A DNA stretch of 28,664 nucleotides, taken from assembly GCA_937877565.1 (NCBI GenBank), contig CALFJB010000100.1:1-28664 (forward strand), read 5' to 3'. The DNA comes from an uncultured Selenomonadales bacterium. GTDB lineage: Bacteria; Bacillota; Negativicutes; Selenomonadales; Selenomonadaceae. Positions 5,916 through 14,629 of the stretch are shown here, one piece after another. Positions within the stretch are counted from its first letter, which is position 1. Each line of letters starts with the position of its first letter. The notes under the pieces are model-generated. The model saw only the letters and a list, made by a program, of their open reading frames with translations. It was not told the origin of the DNA and made no database searches. The translations under genes were made by a program, and so were the position numbers.

Positions 5916-8900
5916 ATGCGCAAAATCAAAGCCAATAAAAAAGACGTTGAGAAGAAACAAAAAAAAGTTCAGGCGTTAATGCAGGACTTAATGAAATATC
6001 ATTTCCAAGTTCATGACGAAAAAAAAGTTTTGGAAACTGTGGCAGCTATGGCTAAACTGCAGCCGGATGAACCAATTCCCGCTGAAAAAGTTGCATCAAT
6101 TTACATAGATTATGGACAGGTTGAAGAAGCCGATAAAGCCGTAAAATATCTTGAAGAAAAATTCCCGCCTACAGCTTACAGAGTGTTTTTGCGTGCTCGT
6201 ATTTGCGATATGAGAAGTGATTATGGCGGTTGCATTAAATACGGCGAACAAGCCCTGACTTTTCCAAGTATGGAATTGGAAACTCTGTTAATGATTTACA
6301 ACATTTTGGGACATGCTTACCGCTACGCTGGCGACGCTCCAAACTCTTTGAAATATTATGGATTAAGTGCAAAAATCGATCTTTCATCTGTAAATAACCC
6401 CACGCTTTTACAATTTATTGGCAAAATTAAACGCGAAGACTACAGCAATTTTCTTTTCAGTTTGCACAATTTAAATTTCAGCCGTGAAAAAATATTTGAA
6501 GAAATTTGCGGCTTTGATAAAATTTACGGCAATGTTGAAAAATTAGTTCACGATCCCAAAACTCACCCGCGCCATAAAAAATTGCGTATTGGTTATATTG
6601 GTCCCGATATTCGCCGCCACGTCGTAACTTTTTTCAGTTATTCCTTATATGAAAACTACGACAAGTCCAAATTTGAAGTTTACGTTTACGCCAAAAACAA
6701 AGAAGATAATGTTTCAGCCGCCATTAAAAGTAGAGTTGACGGTTTCAGAAATGTACTTTTCGACGACGCGAAAACCGCTGCCCAAAGAATCAAAGATGAC
6801 GAAATTGATATTTTGGTTGACCTTGCCGGACACACCGCAAATAACGTCATGGATATTATAGTTTACAAGCCCGCGCCGATTGTTATCAGTGCTATTGGCT
6901 GGTTCAATACGACCGGCGTCAGCGCGGTTGATTATTTTATGGTTGACAAGTACACCGACCCCGTTGGCTTGAATGATAAATTTTTTACTGAAAAAATGCT
7001 CCGTCTTCAACACAGCCATTTTTGCTATATGTGGCACGACGATCCAACGGTTGTAAATCCTGCGCCTTGTACAAAAAATGGCTACGTTACTTTTGTAAGT
7101 TTCAACAACCAAACGAAAATCACGGACGAAACTTTGAAAGTTTGGGCAAAAATTGTAAACGCCGTTCCAAATTCCAAACTTTACTTGAAAGGCAAGGCTT
7201 TTCGCGATAAATACGGTACAGATTATATGTTGAAACGTATTGAAGCCGCCGGACTTTCCATTGACAGAGTAATTTATGAGGCGGACGAACAAAAATATTT
7301 GAACAAGTACAACCTTGCAGATATTGCGCTGGATACTTTCCCCTATCCCGGCGGCGGTACAACTTGCGACGCGCTTTTCATGGGCTTGCCGGTTATAACT
7401 TTGGTAGGAGACCGCCACAATGCACGATTCGGCTATTCACTTTTGGTAAATTGCGGACTTGGCGAACTTTGCGCCTTTACTGAAGAGGAATATATTCAAA
7501 AAGCTGTAGACCTTGCCAACGACTTAGACAGACTGCGCGACTACCATTTGACGATACGCCGCAAAATGGAAGAATCACCAATAATGAACGATACAATTTA
7601 TATGGGCGAAGTTGAAGACGCTTACGAAAAAATTTTTAACGCGTGGATAAACGGCGAAGAGTTGCCGGAATTTCCGCAAGACGCGCCGCCAATTACGCCG
7701 GAACAAGCTAAATTTTATTTTGAACGCGCTAAAACTTATATTAATATGGACACGATTTTTGAAGATTTTCTTATTGAAAATAAAACATCTGTCAAACGTG
7801 CGCTTTACAATCTTGAACTTGCCGAACAAGTCAAAAATGAAAATTACGCTACAATTTTAATATTAATAGCCGCCTGCAAAAAGAAACTCAACGACTTTGC
7901 AGGAGCTTACAAGGCAATTTGTGACGCCGGTACAGCAATTTATAATTCCGGACGCGAATTTAAAAAAGAATTTTTAATGCAGTATCATGAACTTCAAGCA
8001 AAGTTGGATCTTTCTAACGGCAACCCGATAAGTGCTCTGGACAACTTTAAAAAAGCGTCGAACTTCGCCGAAACTCTCCAAGATAAATGCAAATTTGAAA
8101 GTGCCGCGCTTACTTGTCTGCAATTCACAGCGACTTCAAGCGAAGACGTTGCGGCGGCGCACTTCAACTATCAAAAACTTTTAGACAATATCCAGCCTTA
8201 TACCGAATTTGCAAAGCCGGAAGGCAAAATTAAAATTGGCTATGTTTCCCAAAATTTCAACAATCACGCAATGTTCAGTTTTGCTTACGGTATGATTGCT
8301 TCGCACGACCGAAACAAATTTGAAATTACTTGTTACAGCCTGAACAAATATGACGACGTTTTCACTAATCTTTATAAAAATCAGGTTGATAAGTTTATTG
8401 ACGTGAAGGGCTTGAGTTTTGCCGAAATTGCCGAAAAAATTCACAATGACAAAATTAATGTGCTTATAGATTTGTCCGGACATTCCGCCGGAAATGTTTT
8501 GCCGGTTTTTGCGTACAAGCCCGCGCCAATTCAAGTTAGCGGTATTGCCTATATGTTCACAACTGGTTTAAAGGCAATGGATTATTTTATAACCGATCCT
8601 ATTGTTGACCCGCCCGGACAGCACGAGAAATTTTTCAGCGAAACACTTTTGTACTTGCCGAGTCAACTTTGTTATGCAATGCGTGAAAATGTTCCGGTTC
8701 CGCAATACGCGCCCGCCACTAAGCGCGACTTTAAAGTTTTTGGTACAATTTGCCGTTACGAAAAAATTAACGACGATATGTTAAAAATTTGGAAAATAAT
8801 TTTGGACAGCGTGCCAAATTCTGTTTTGCTTATGCGTGCTCAAGAATTTGTGAGTAATTCGACTATAGATCAACTTTATAGCCGAATGAAAAATATTGGA

Positions 8901-9311
8901 TTTAATATGGATCGTATTATGTTCCGTCCGGCTGTAGCTGATTGGTTACCGGAACTTTTACACGTTGACGTCATTTTAGATTCTTACCCGTGTGTTGGAG
9001 GCGCAACAACTTTTGACGCGCTTTATATGGGTGTTCCGATTGTTAGTTTTTATGGCGAACGCAGAAATACGCGTTTGGGCTTGAGCATTTTCAAGCAATT
9101 TGGTATTGAAGGCTTGGCGGTTCCAATGACTTCGGCGAAAGATTATATTGAACGCGCTGTAGGTCTTGCAAACGACATGGAGGCTTTGGACGCGTTACAC
9201 AAAAATTTAAGAAATATGATGAAACAGCCGCTTAGTATTCGTACCCGTCCTTATACTCACGCGCTTGAAGAAAAATTTATTCAAGACTTGAACGAAAAAT
9301 TTAATGCTTGA
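5916..9311 (+). CDS. Tandem GT41 (OGT/SPINDLY-like) protein O-glycosyltransferase
   Basis: 1131 aa. Residues 1-200 are helical, TPR-like. A first GT41 catalytic region runs from about 222 (KLRIGYIGPDIRRH) through DLAGHT (H306), PAPIVISAIGWFNTTG and NNQTKI (K401) to LDTFPYPGGGTT and about 585. After a helical linker, a second copy runs from about 771 (KIKIGYVSQNFNNH) through DLSGHS (H856), PAPIQVSGIAYMFTTG and CRYEKI (K950) to LDSYPCVGGATT and about 1128. Known GT41 enzymes move GlcNAc or other sugars from a nucleotide donor to Ser/Thr of proteins. The Lys equivalent to the human OGT donor-contact Lys is kept in both copies. Most bacterial family members have one catalytic region, so the internal duplication is notable. 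Cytoplasmic, no signal peptide. Targets unknown (flagellin or surface proteins are possible). It ends 9 bases before the next gene's start codon. Confidence 0.88.
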   Translation: MRKIKANKKDVEKKQKKVQALMQDLMKYHFQVHDEKKVLETVAAMAKLQPDEPIPAEKVASIYIDYGQVEEADKAVKYLEEKFPPTAYRVFLRARICDMRSDYGGCIKYGEQALTFPSMELETLLMIYNILGHAYRYAGDAPNSLKYYGLSAKIDLSSVNNPTLLQFIGKIKREDYSNFLFSLHNLNFSREKIFEEICGFDKIYGNVEKLVHDPKTHPRHKKLRIGYIGPDIRRHVVTFFSYSLYENYDKSKFEVYVYAKNKEDNVSAAIKSRVDGFRNVLFDDAKTAAQRIKDDEIDILVDLAGHTANNVMDIIVYKPAPIVISAIGWFNTTGVSAVDYFMVDKYTDPVGLNDKFFTEKMLRLQHSHFCYMWHDDPTVVNPAPCTKNGYVTFVSFNNQTKITDETLKVWAKIVNAVPNSKLYLKGKAFRDKYGTDYMLKRIEAAGLSIDRVIYEADEQKYLNKYNLADIALDTFPYPGGGTTCDALFMGLPVITLVGDRHNARFGYSLLVNCGLGELCAFTEEEYIQKAVDLANDLDRLRDYHLTIRRKMEESPIMNDTIYMGEVEDAYEKIFNAWINGEELPEFPQDAPPITPEQAKFYFERAKTYINMDTIFEDFLIENKTSVKRALYNLELAEQVKNENYATILILIAACKKKLNDFAGAYKAICDAGTAIYNSGREFKKEFLMQYHELQAKLDLSNGNPISALDNFKKASNFAETLQDKCKFESAALTCLQFTATSSEDVAAAHFNYQKLLDNIQPYTEFAKPEGKIKIGYVSQNFNNHAMFSFAYGMIASHDRNKFEITCYSLNKYDDVFTNLYKNQVDKFIDVKGLSFAEIAEKIHNDKINVLIDLSGHSAGNVLPVFAYKPAPIQVSGIAYMFTTGLKAMDYFITDPIVDPPGQHEKFFSETLLYLPSQLCYAMRENVPVPQYAPATKRDFKVFGTICRYEKINDDMLKIWKIILDSVPNSVLLMRAQEFVSNSTIDQLYSRMKNIGFNMDRIMFRPAVADWLPELLHVDVILDSYPCVGGATTFDALYMGVPIVSFYGERRNTRLGLSIFKQFGIEGLAVPMTSAKDYIERAVGLANDMEALDALHKNLRNMMKQPLSIRTRPYTHALEEKFIQDLNEKFNA

Positions 9312-9320
9312 GGTTGAACA

Positions 9321-10442
9321 TTGTTAAAAAAAATTTTTATTGCGATTGTGGCGGCGGTAATTTTTACTTTGCCTGCCTCTGCCAAAGAATCAACTTGGCA
9401 ACCTGAAATTAAGATTGGAATTTTGGGCGGCGTTAATAGCGTGGAGTTGCAATTTTCCGCGCCCTGCGTTATGGTTGACGCCGCCACTAATAAAACTCTC
9501 AAAAAAATTCCGGCAAATAAAATTTTTTCCGTGACCCTTAAAGATTTTGAAAGTGATTCTGTTGAGATTCGCGGAGAAAAAGTTTTGCTGAAGGATTTAA
9601 TTTGCTCGATTAACGGCAAGAAATATTTTGGCGGCGTCCGCCTTGACAAGAAATTTGATTCATTCGTTGTAATAAATATTGCAGCGGTTGAAGAATATTT
9701 GCGCGGCGTTGTTCCTGAAGAAATGTCAGTTTCATTTTATCCGGAAGCTTTAAAAGCTCAAGCAGTGGCGGCGCGTTCCTTCACTTTGAAAAATCGCAAA
9801 CGTCATGAAGCTGAAGGTTACGATCTTTGCGCAACTAATCACTGCCAATTTTATGGCGGCGTTGATTCTGTAGATAATTTTTCTGACGTGATTATTAAAC
9901 TTACACGCGGCGAAGTTTTGACTTACAACGAAAAAATTGTTGATACGAATTTTCACACTGACAGCGGCGGAATGACTGAAAGTGTTGCTGAAGTTTGGGG
10001 TACTACTGCGCCTCATCTTCAGCCTGTCGAAGATTTTGAAAAAAATACTCAAGCCTGGAAGTTAGAATTTTCTATTGTTGATTTTTCAAGCAGATTCGGT
10101 GATAACTTCGGCACTTTAAAACAAATAAAACTTTCGCCGCTTAAAGTCGGCAAGTCTGACACTGATAGAAGTACTTCGGGACGTGTGAAATTTGCGCAAA
10201 TTATCAGCACTAAAAGAAATCTTCAACTTACCGGAAATGAATTGCGCTCAAAATTTTCTCTGCCAAGTACGCTTTTTGACATTAAAATTTCCGGCGACAA
10301 AGTAATTTTTGAAGGTTACGGGCGCGGACACGGCGTCGGAATGTCTCAATATGGCGCGAATGCTTACGCTAAAAGCGGCTGGGACTACGAAAAAATTTTG
10401 AAACATTATTATACAGGTACGACGCTGAAAAAACTTTATTGA
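9321..10442 (+). CDS. SpoIID/LytB-domain secreted protein (peptidoglycan lytic transglycosylase-like)
   Basis: 373 aa from a TTG start preceded by GAGGT that overlaps the previous stop codon. Residues 1-21 form a signal peptide (LKKIFIAIVAAVIFTLPASA, cleavage before KES). The SpoIID domain follows: EYLRGVVPEEMS with the presumed catalytic Glu134, EALKAQAVAARSFTL, NFHTDSGGM and the C-terminal GRGHGVGMSQYGANAYA. The family cleaves glycan strands; in spore formers SpoIID works with SpoIIP during engulfment, while LytB-type relatives act in cell separation. Nothing else here points to sporulation, so a general wall role is equally likely. Likely co-transcribed with the GT41 gene; separated from queA by a repeat. 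Confidence 0.88.
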   Translation: MLKKIFIAIVAAVIFTLPASAKESTWQPEIKIGILGGVNSVELQFSAPCVMVDAATNKTLKKIPANKIFSVTLKDFESDSVEIRGEKVLLKDLICSINGKKYFGGVRLDKKFDSFVVINIAAVEEYLRGVVPEEMSVSFYPEALKAQAVAARSFTLKNRKRHEAEGYDLCATNHCQFYGGVDSVDNFSDVIIKLTRGEVLTYNEKIVDTNFHTDSGGMTESVAEVWGTTAPHLQPVEDFEKNTQAWKLEFSIVDFSSRFGDNFGTLKQIKLSPLKVGKSDTDRSTSGRVKFAQIISTKRNLQLTGNELRSKFSLPSTLFDIKISGDKVIFEGYGRGHGVGMSQYGANAYAKSGWDYEKILKHYYTGTTLKKLY

Positions 10443-10453
10443 TTTTTTATTAA

Positions 10454-10629
10454 ACTTTATATGTACTTTCTTTTCAGTCGAAAAAAGAAAGTACCAAAGA
10501 AATTCTCTTCGCCCGTCCGCCGCTAAGGTTCCTGCACGCTCCAACTAAACGAGCTCCTTTTGGTCGCACTTAGTTTACCGCACGCGCCAACTTTACTGTT
10601 AATTGGCGGCACAGGACGGGCAGTTTTCT
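10454..10629 (+). repeat. Structured dispersed repeat (copy A) between the SpoIID-like gene and queA
   Basis: The intergenic stretch 10443-10656 has no gene but strong structure. A perfect 12-bp hairpin GTACTTTCTTTT/AAAAGAAAGTAC (10463-10474 and 10483-10494, loop beginning CAGTCG) is followed by a GC-rich part with stems AACTAA/TTAGTT (10543-10548, 10570-10575) and CGCCAA/TTGGCG (10585-10590, 10603-10608). The hairpin unit recurs inverted at 24261-24310, and the 3' unit recurs inverted at 28612-28664 with roughly 88% identity. It may be a MITE or REP-type element. Confidence 0.75.
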
Positions 10630-10656
10630 TTTCTTATTTGTTTAAGAGGTTTTTTA

Positions 10657-11703
10657 ATGCAATTAGAAGATTTTAATTACGAATTGCCGGAAGAATTAAT
10701 AGCGCAAACTCCGATTGAACCGCGCAATTTTTCTCGGCTGATGGTTTTAAATCCCGCCACGCAGGAAATTTTTCATGAACATTTTTACGACTTGAAAAAT
10801 TTTTTGACGGCGGGCGACGCTTTAATTTTTAATGATACAAGAGTTATACCTGCGCGACTGATTGGAAATAAAACTACAGGCGGACGCGTGGAAATTTTTT
10901 TATTACGTCGAATTGATTCTACAACGTGGGAAACTTTGGTTAAACCCGGCAGAAAAGTTTTGGAAGGTACAGAAATTTTTTTCGGCGAAGAATTAAGCTG
11001 TAAAATTGTTGGGCGTACAGATTTTGGCGGGCGAATTGTGCAATTTCAATTTGACGGCGTTTTTGAAGAAATTCTTGACAGACTCGGTGAAACTCCACTG
11101 CCGCCTTACATTCACGAAAAACTTTCTGACATTGAACGCTATCAAACTGTTTACAATCGTGAAAGAGGTTCAGCCGCCGCGCCCACTGCCGGTTTACATT
11201 TTACGAAGGAGCAAATGCAGGAACTTGAAAATTTTGGCGTAAATTTGGGATTTGTAACTTTGCACGTTGGATTGGGAACTTTTCGCCCCGTTCAAACTGA
11301 AACTATTGAAAATCATCAAATGCACGAAGAATTTTATACCGTTCCTGAAACTACAGCCAAATTGATTCACGATACAAAATTAGCCGGTAAAAAAGTTATC
11401 GCCGTCGGTACAACTTCAATTAGAACTTTAGAATCTGCCGCGCTTGATAATTTAAACGTTGAAGTTGGCAGCAATTCCACAAAAATTTTTATTTATCCAG
11501 GTTACAAATTTAAAATTGTTGACGCGCTGATAACAAATTTTCATCTGCCGAAGTCAACTTTGATAATGTTAGTGAGTGCGTTTGCAGGACGTGAATTTAT
11601 TTTGAAGGCGTACAAAGAGGCGGTTGAAAATCGCTACAGATTTTTCAGTTTCGGCGATGCAATGTTTATAAGGAGCAAGATTAATGGCGGCAATAACTTA
11701 TGA
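10657..11703 (+). CDS. queA: S-adenosylmethionine:tRNA ribosyltransferase-isomerase
   Basis: 348 aa. QueA transfers and isomerises the ribosyl group of SAM onto preQ1 in tRNA, giving epoxyqueuosine at the wobble position. Family signatures are LPEELIAQTPIEPRNFSRLMVL near the start, LIFNDTRVIPARL, WETLVKPGRK, ERGSAAAPTAGLHFT, LHVGLGTFRPV, VGTTSIRTLESA and LITNFHLPKSTLIMLVSAFAG. The start ATG at 10657 has AAGAGGT 6 bases upstream and matches the normal N-terminus; an in-frame start at 10603 would lie inside the dispersed repeat and is rejected. The 3' end overlaps tgt by 20 bases, so translation is probably coupled and the two act in one pathway. Confidence 0.97.
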   Translation: MQLEDFNYELPEELIAQTPIEPRNFSRLMVLNPATQEIFHEHFYDLKNFLTAGDALIFNDTRVIPARLIGNKTTGGRVEIFLLRRIDSTTWETLVKPGRKVLEGTEIFFGEELSCKIVGRTDFGGRIVQFQFDGVFEEILDRLGETPLPPYIHEKLSDIERYQTVYNRERGSAAAPTAGLHFTKEQMQELENFGVNLGFVTLHVGLGTFRPVQTETIENHQMHEEFYTVPETTAKLIHDTKLAGKKVIAVGTTSIRTLESAALDNLNVEVGSNSTKIFIYPGYKFKIVDALITNFHLPKSTLIMLVSAFAGREFILKAYKEAVENRYRFFSFGDAMFIRSKINGGNNL

Positions 11704-12832
11704 ATTGGTACACAAAGACAAATTAACGGGCGCACGGGCGGGAATTTTGCACACGCCGCACGGCGATTTTTTGACGCCAATATTTATGCCGGTGGGAACG
11801 CAAGCAACGGTTAAAAGCGTTTCGCCTGACGAATTGGAAGAATTGGGCGCAGGAATAATTTTATCTAACACGTACCATTTATTTTTGAGACCGGGCGCAG
11901 ATTTAGTTCAAAAAGCCGGTGGACTTCACAAATTTATGAATTGGAAACGCGGAATTTTGACTGACAGCGGCGGCTTTCAAGTTTTCAGTTTGGGCGAACT
12001 GCGAAAAATTACTGAAGAGGGCGTAACTTTTCGATCGCACATTGACGGCGCAAAAAAATTTCTTTCGCCTGAAATTTCCATTGAAACACAGATGAAACTC
12101 GGCGCAGATATTATTATGGCGTTTGATGAATGTATTCCCTACGGCGTCGATTATGACTACGCAAAAAAATCTACCGCCCGCACTCATCGTTGGGCTGAAA
12201 GAAGTTTGGCGGCGGCTACTTCAGAAAATCAAGGGCTTTTTGGAATTTGTCAAGGCGGTATGTATACAGACCTGCGCGAAGAATCTGCAAAATTTATTGG
12301 CGGTATGGATTTTGCAGGATGTGCCATTGGCGGCTTAAGCGTCGGCGAAGATAAAAAAACTATGTATGAAATGTTGGAAATTTCGACAAAATTTTTGCCG
12401 GAAAATAAGGCGCGATATTTAATGGGCGTTGGAACTCCCGACCATTTACTTGAAGGAGTTTTGCGCGGCGTAGATATGTTTGACTGCGTTTTTGCTACTC
12501 GTGTTGCGCGTAACGGTATGGCGATGGTTAGTCCAAAAACTGCGGCAAGTGGTCGGCTTGTTATGAAAAACGCTTGCTACACTGAAGATTTTTCGCCGCT
12601 TGAAAGTAACTGCGATTGTTACGCCTGCCGAAATAATTTTACTCGCGCTTACATTCGCCATTTGGTACGCGCTGAAGAAATTTTCGGTTTGAGACTTTTG
12701 ACTTTGCACAATCTTAGATATTTGCAAAAATTTATGTCAGAAATGCGCGTGGCGATTCTTGAAGACAGATTCAGCGAATTTCGCGCAGATTTTTTCAACC
12801 ATTACGAGAGGGGAAATTTACCGAATGAATGA
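11684..12832 (+). CDS. tgt: Queuine/preQ1 tRNA-guanine transglycosylase
   Basis: 382 aa, normal bacterial length. Tgt swaps guanine 34 of GUN-anticodon tRNAs for preQ1, the substrate then used by QueA. Seen: general-base Asp94 in LTDSGGFQVFSLG, the substrate pocket AFDECIPY, GICQGGMY, GGLSVGE, nucleophile Asp267 in DMFDCVFATRVARNG, and the zinc site CDCYAC (C310, C312, C315) with His342. ATG start preceded by AAGGAG inside the queA 3' end. Its last 8 bases overlap yajC (ATGAATGA), the common queA-tgt-yajC operon. Confidence 0.97.
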   Translation: MAAITYELVHKDKLTGARAGILHTPHGDFLTPIFMPVGTQATVKSVSPDELEELGAGIILSNTYHLFLRPGADLVQKAGGLHKFMNWKRGILTDSGGFQVFSLGELRKITEEGVTFRSHIDGAKKFLSPEISIETQMKLGADIIMAFDECIPYGVDYDYAKKSTARTHRWAERSLAAATSENQGLFGICQGGMYTDLREESAKFIGGMDFAGCAIGGLSVGEDKKTMYEMLEISTKFLPENKARYLMGVGTPDHLLEGVLRGVDMFDCVFATRVARNGMAMVSPKTAASGRLVMKNACYTEDFSPLESNCDCYACRNNFTRAYIRHLVRAEEIFGLRLLTLHNLRYLQKFMSEMRVAILEDRFSEFRADFFNHYERGNLPNE

Positions 12833-13115
12833 AGAAGCAATGGCGGCAATGCTAAGTTGGATGCCAATTCTTTTTATGGTATTTATATTTTATTTTATGC
12901 TGTACAAGCCACAGAAAAAGGCGCGTGAGGAACGCGACAAAATGTTAAAAAGTTTGCAAATTGGAGCGCGTATCATTACGATTGGCGGAATTTACGGCAC
13001 AATTACAGAAATTTACAGCGAGACTATAAAAATAAAAATCGCTGAAAACGTCGTGATTGAAATTGGACGCGGCGCAGTCAGTATGATTATTGAAAATCAA
13101 AATACGGCAACTTGA
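12825..13115 (+). CDS. yajC: Preprotein translocase accessory subunit YajC
   Basis: 96 aa. YajC is a small membrane protein that joins SecDF and SecYEG. It has one N-terminal membrane helix (WMPILFMVFIFYFMLYKPQ), then the cytoplasmic motif KKAREERDKMLKSLQIGARIITIGGIYGTI characteristic of the family. The ATG at 12825 follows GAGAGGGG and gives the normal length; a longer in-frame start at 12759 inside tgt is rejected. Unlike the common arrangement, secD does not follow directly: two other genes and a divergent TPR pair intervene. Confidence 0.95.
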   Translation: MNEEAMAAMLSWMPILFMVFIFYFMLYKPQKKAREERDKMLKSLQIGARIITIGGIYGTITEIYSETIKIKIAENVVIEIGRGAVSMIIENQNTAT

Positions 13116-13151
13116 AAAATTTAAAATATATTGTGCAATGGAGAAATAAAA

Positions 13152-13352
13152 ATGGCAGAAGAAAATTTAGTTCGCTGTCCGTGTTGCGGCGAAGGATTAG
13201 TTGAAGGTGAACATCTTTACGACGTTTGCGAAGTTTGCGGCTGGGAAGATGATCCTGTACAATTTGACGATCCTGATTATCGCGGCGGCGCAAATTTTAT
13301 GTCATTAAACGAGGCGTGGGCGGCTTTTAAGGCTCAACGCAATTCTGCTTAA
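13152..13352 (+). CDS. CPCC-family cysteine-rich protein
   Basis: 66 aa. It carries RCPCCGEG near the N-terminus and YDVCEVCGWEDDPVQ, followed by GGANFMSLNEAWAAF. This is the full pattern of the cysteine-rich CPCC family: four or five Cys that probably bind one zinc as a ribbon. Function unknown; the family is often found alone or next to stress and toxin genes. ATG at 13152 follows GGAGA. It ends 6 bases before the cyclo-ligase gene, so the two share a transcript, probably with queA-tgt-yajC. Confidence 0.85.
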   Translation: MAEENLVRCPCCGEGLVEGEHLYDVCEVCGWEDDPVQFDDPDYRGGANFMSLNEAWAAFKAQRNSA

Positions 13353-13358
13353 AAAATT

Positions 13359-13916
13359 ATGGATAAAAAAACATTACGAAAAGAAATGCGGACGTGGCGA
13401 AAATCTTTAACTGAAATTGAACGCGAAAATTTCAGCAACGCCATTGTAAAAAAATTTTTAGCGCAGGACGCTTATAAAAATTCACAAGTTATAATGGCGT
13501 ATGTTTCAATGGCTGAAGAAGTCCAACTTCAAAAAATTTTCGTTGACGCCTTTAACAGTAAAAAAATTTTGGCAATACCGTTCATTGTCGGTAAAGGTGA
13601 AATGTTGGCGGTTGAAGTTCCAAATTTCGACGCGCTGGAAGTTGGAGACTTTGGAATTTTGACAGTGCGTAAAGATTTACGAAAATTTATTGACGCCGAA
13701 AAAATTAACTGCGTCATTGTACCGGGCGCGGCGTTCGATTTAAATTTTAACAGATTGGGACTTGGCGGCGGCTACTACGATAAATTTTTGCCTCGCGCAG
13801 TCAATGCTAAAAAAATTGCGCTTGCATACGATTTTCAAATTGTGGACGCTGTACCGACTGAACCGCACGATTTTAAAGTTGATATGATTATTACTGAAAA
13901 AAGAATTATAAAATAA
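13359..13916 (+). CDS. 5-formyltetrahydrofolate cyclo-ligase
   Basis: 185 aa, family-typical length. The enzyme converts 5-formyl-THF to 5,10-methenyl-THF using ATP, recycling an inhibitory folate. Evidence: N-terminal KKTLRKEMRTWRKSL (nucleotide-binding basic helix), VIMAYVSMAEEV, and the signature VPGAAFDLNFNRLGLGGG then YYDKFL (about 121-144), plus HDFKVDMIITE at the C-terminus. The ATG lies close behind the CPCC gene with only a weak upstream site, so translation may be coupled. It is the last gene before a terminator. Confidence 0.95.
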   Translation: MDKKTLRKEMRTWRKSLTEIERENFSNAIVKKFLAQDAYKNSQVIMAYVSMAEEVQLQKIFVDAFNSKKILAIPFIVGKGEMLAVEVPNFDALEVGDFGILTVRKDLRKFIDAEKINCVIVPGAAFDLNFNRLGLGGGYYDKFLPRAVNAKKIALAYDFQIVDAVPTEPHDFKVDMIITEKRIIK

Positions 13917-13920
13917 AAAT

Positions 13921-13949
13921 CCCGCAAATTGAGCGGGTTATTTTTTTTT
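13921..13949 (+). terminator. Rho-independent terminator after the queA operon
   Basis: Hairpin CCCGC-AAATTGA-GCGGG (13921-13937) followed by TTATTTTTTTTT. It sits between convergent genes. The A-rich sequence on its left gives a T-run on the other strand too, so it can work in both directions. Confidence 0.85.
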
Positions 13950-13950
13950 A

Positions 13951-14619
13951 TTATTTGTAGCCAAGTTTTTTAGCCATTGTAAAATCTGTATTGGCTTTTT
14001 CTATTTCGCCCAATCTTTTATAAGCAATGCTACGATTATTATAAACCTCTGCAACATTGGGATTAATTTCAATAGCGCGGGTATAATCTGAAATGGCGGC
14101 AGCGTAATTTCCCAACTTTGCATAAATGTTGCCACGATTATAAAAAGCAAATTCAAGTTTGGGATTGAGTTCAATAACGCGGTTATAGTCGGCAAGTGCA
14201 GATTCATAAAGGTTCAATTCAAAATAAGCGTTGCCGCGATTGTTATACGCCTTCAAATAATTTGGGTTAATCGCAATGGCTTTATTATAGTCAGTCAGTG
14301 CCGCGTCGTATTGCTCCAATTTTAAATAAACATTGCCGCGCCGGTTATAAGCCACTGCGTCATTTGGATTTTCTTTCAGAAACTCGGTGTAAAAATTTAT
14401 CGCCTCTTCATATTTTCCTTGCCGGTAAAGTATCAAGCCTTCCTCAAGTTGTTTCGATTCAAAAATATCTTCAGCAGTTTTTAAAATAGTAATTGGTACA
14501 GGCGTTAAACTTTTGGCGATATGTTCATTTGGCAAATTTTCAATTCCAAGCACTGCAAAAAATAAAATTGCCGCGCCAACTGATATTGCCAAATTTTTAT
14601 TTTGAAAAAATTTTTTCAC
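13951..14619 (-). CDS. Membrane-anchored TPR protein (paralogue 2)
   Basis: 222 aa from a GTG at 14619 with GAGGTG overlapping the preceding gene's TGA. The N-terminus is KKFFQNKNLAISVGAAILFFAVLGI, one membrane anchor or uncleaved signal. The rest is about five TPR units of the form A-Y-N-N-R-G-N-x-Y-x-x-L-x-x-Y-x-x-A-I-x-D-Y-x-x-A-I-x-I-N-P. The C-terminal EKANTDFTMAKKLGYK is shared with the two other TPR proteins in this window. TPRs form protein-binding scaffolds; the partner is unknown. A start further upstream would run into the neighbouring gene and lacks a ribosome binding site. Confidence 0.85.
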   Translation of the reverse strand: MKKFFQNKNLAISVGAAILFFAVLGIENLPNEHIAKSLTPVPITILKTAEDIFESKQLEEGLILYRQGKYEEAINFYTEFLKENPNDAVAYNRRGNVYLKLEQYDAALTDYNKAIAINPNYLKAYNNRGNAYFELNLYESALADYNRVIELNPKLEFAFYNRGNIYAKLGNYAAAISDYTRAIEINPNVAEVYNNRSIAYKRLGEIEKANTDFTMAKKLGYK

Positions 14620-14629
14620 AGTCAGCACC

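Noticed and set aside
6714..7418. Leftward 234-codon ORF
   Set aside because: Antisense shadow of the first GT41 domain; the opposite frame carries all known motifs.
10603..10656. N-terminal extension of QueA
   Set aside because: It falls inside the dispersed repeat, lacks a ribosome binding site, and does not match QueA N-termini.
11684..12832. Queuosine genes as a possible preQ1 riboswitch target
   Set aside because: The leader before queA is the dispersed repeat; I could not recognise a preQ1 aptamer there.
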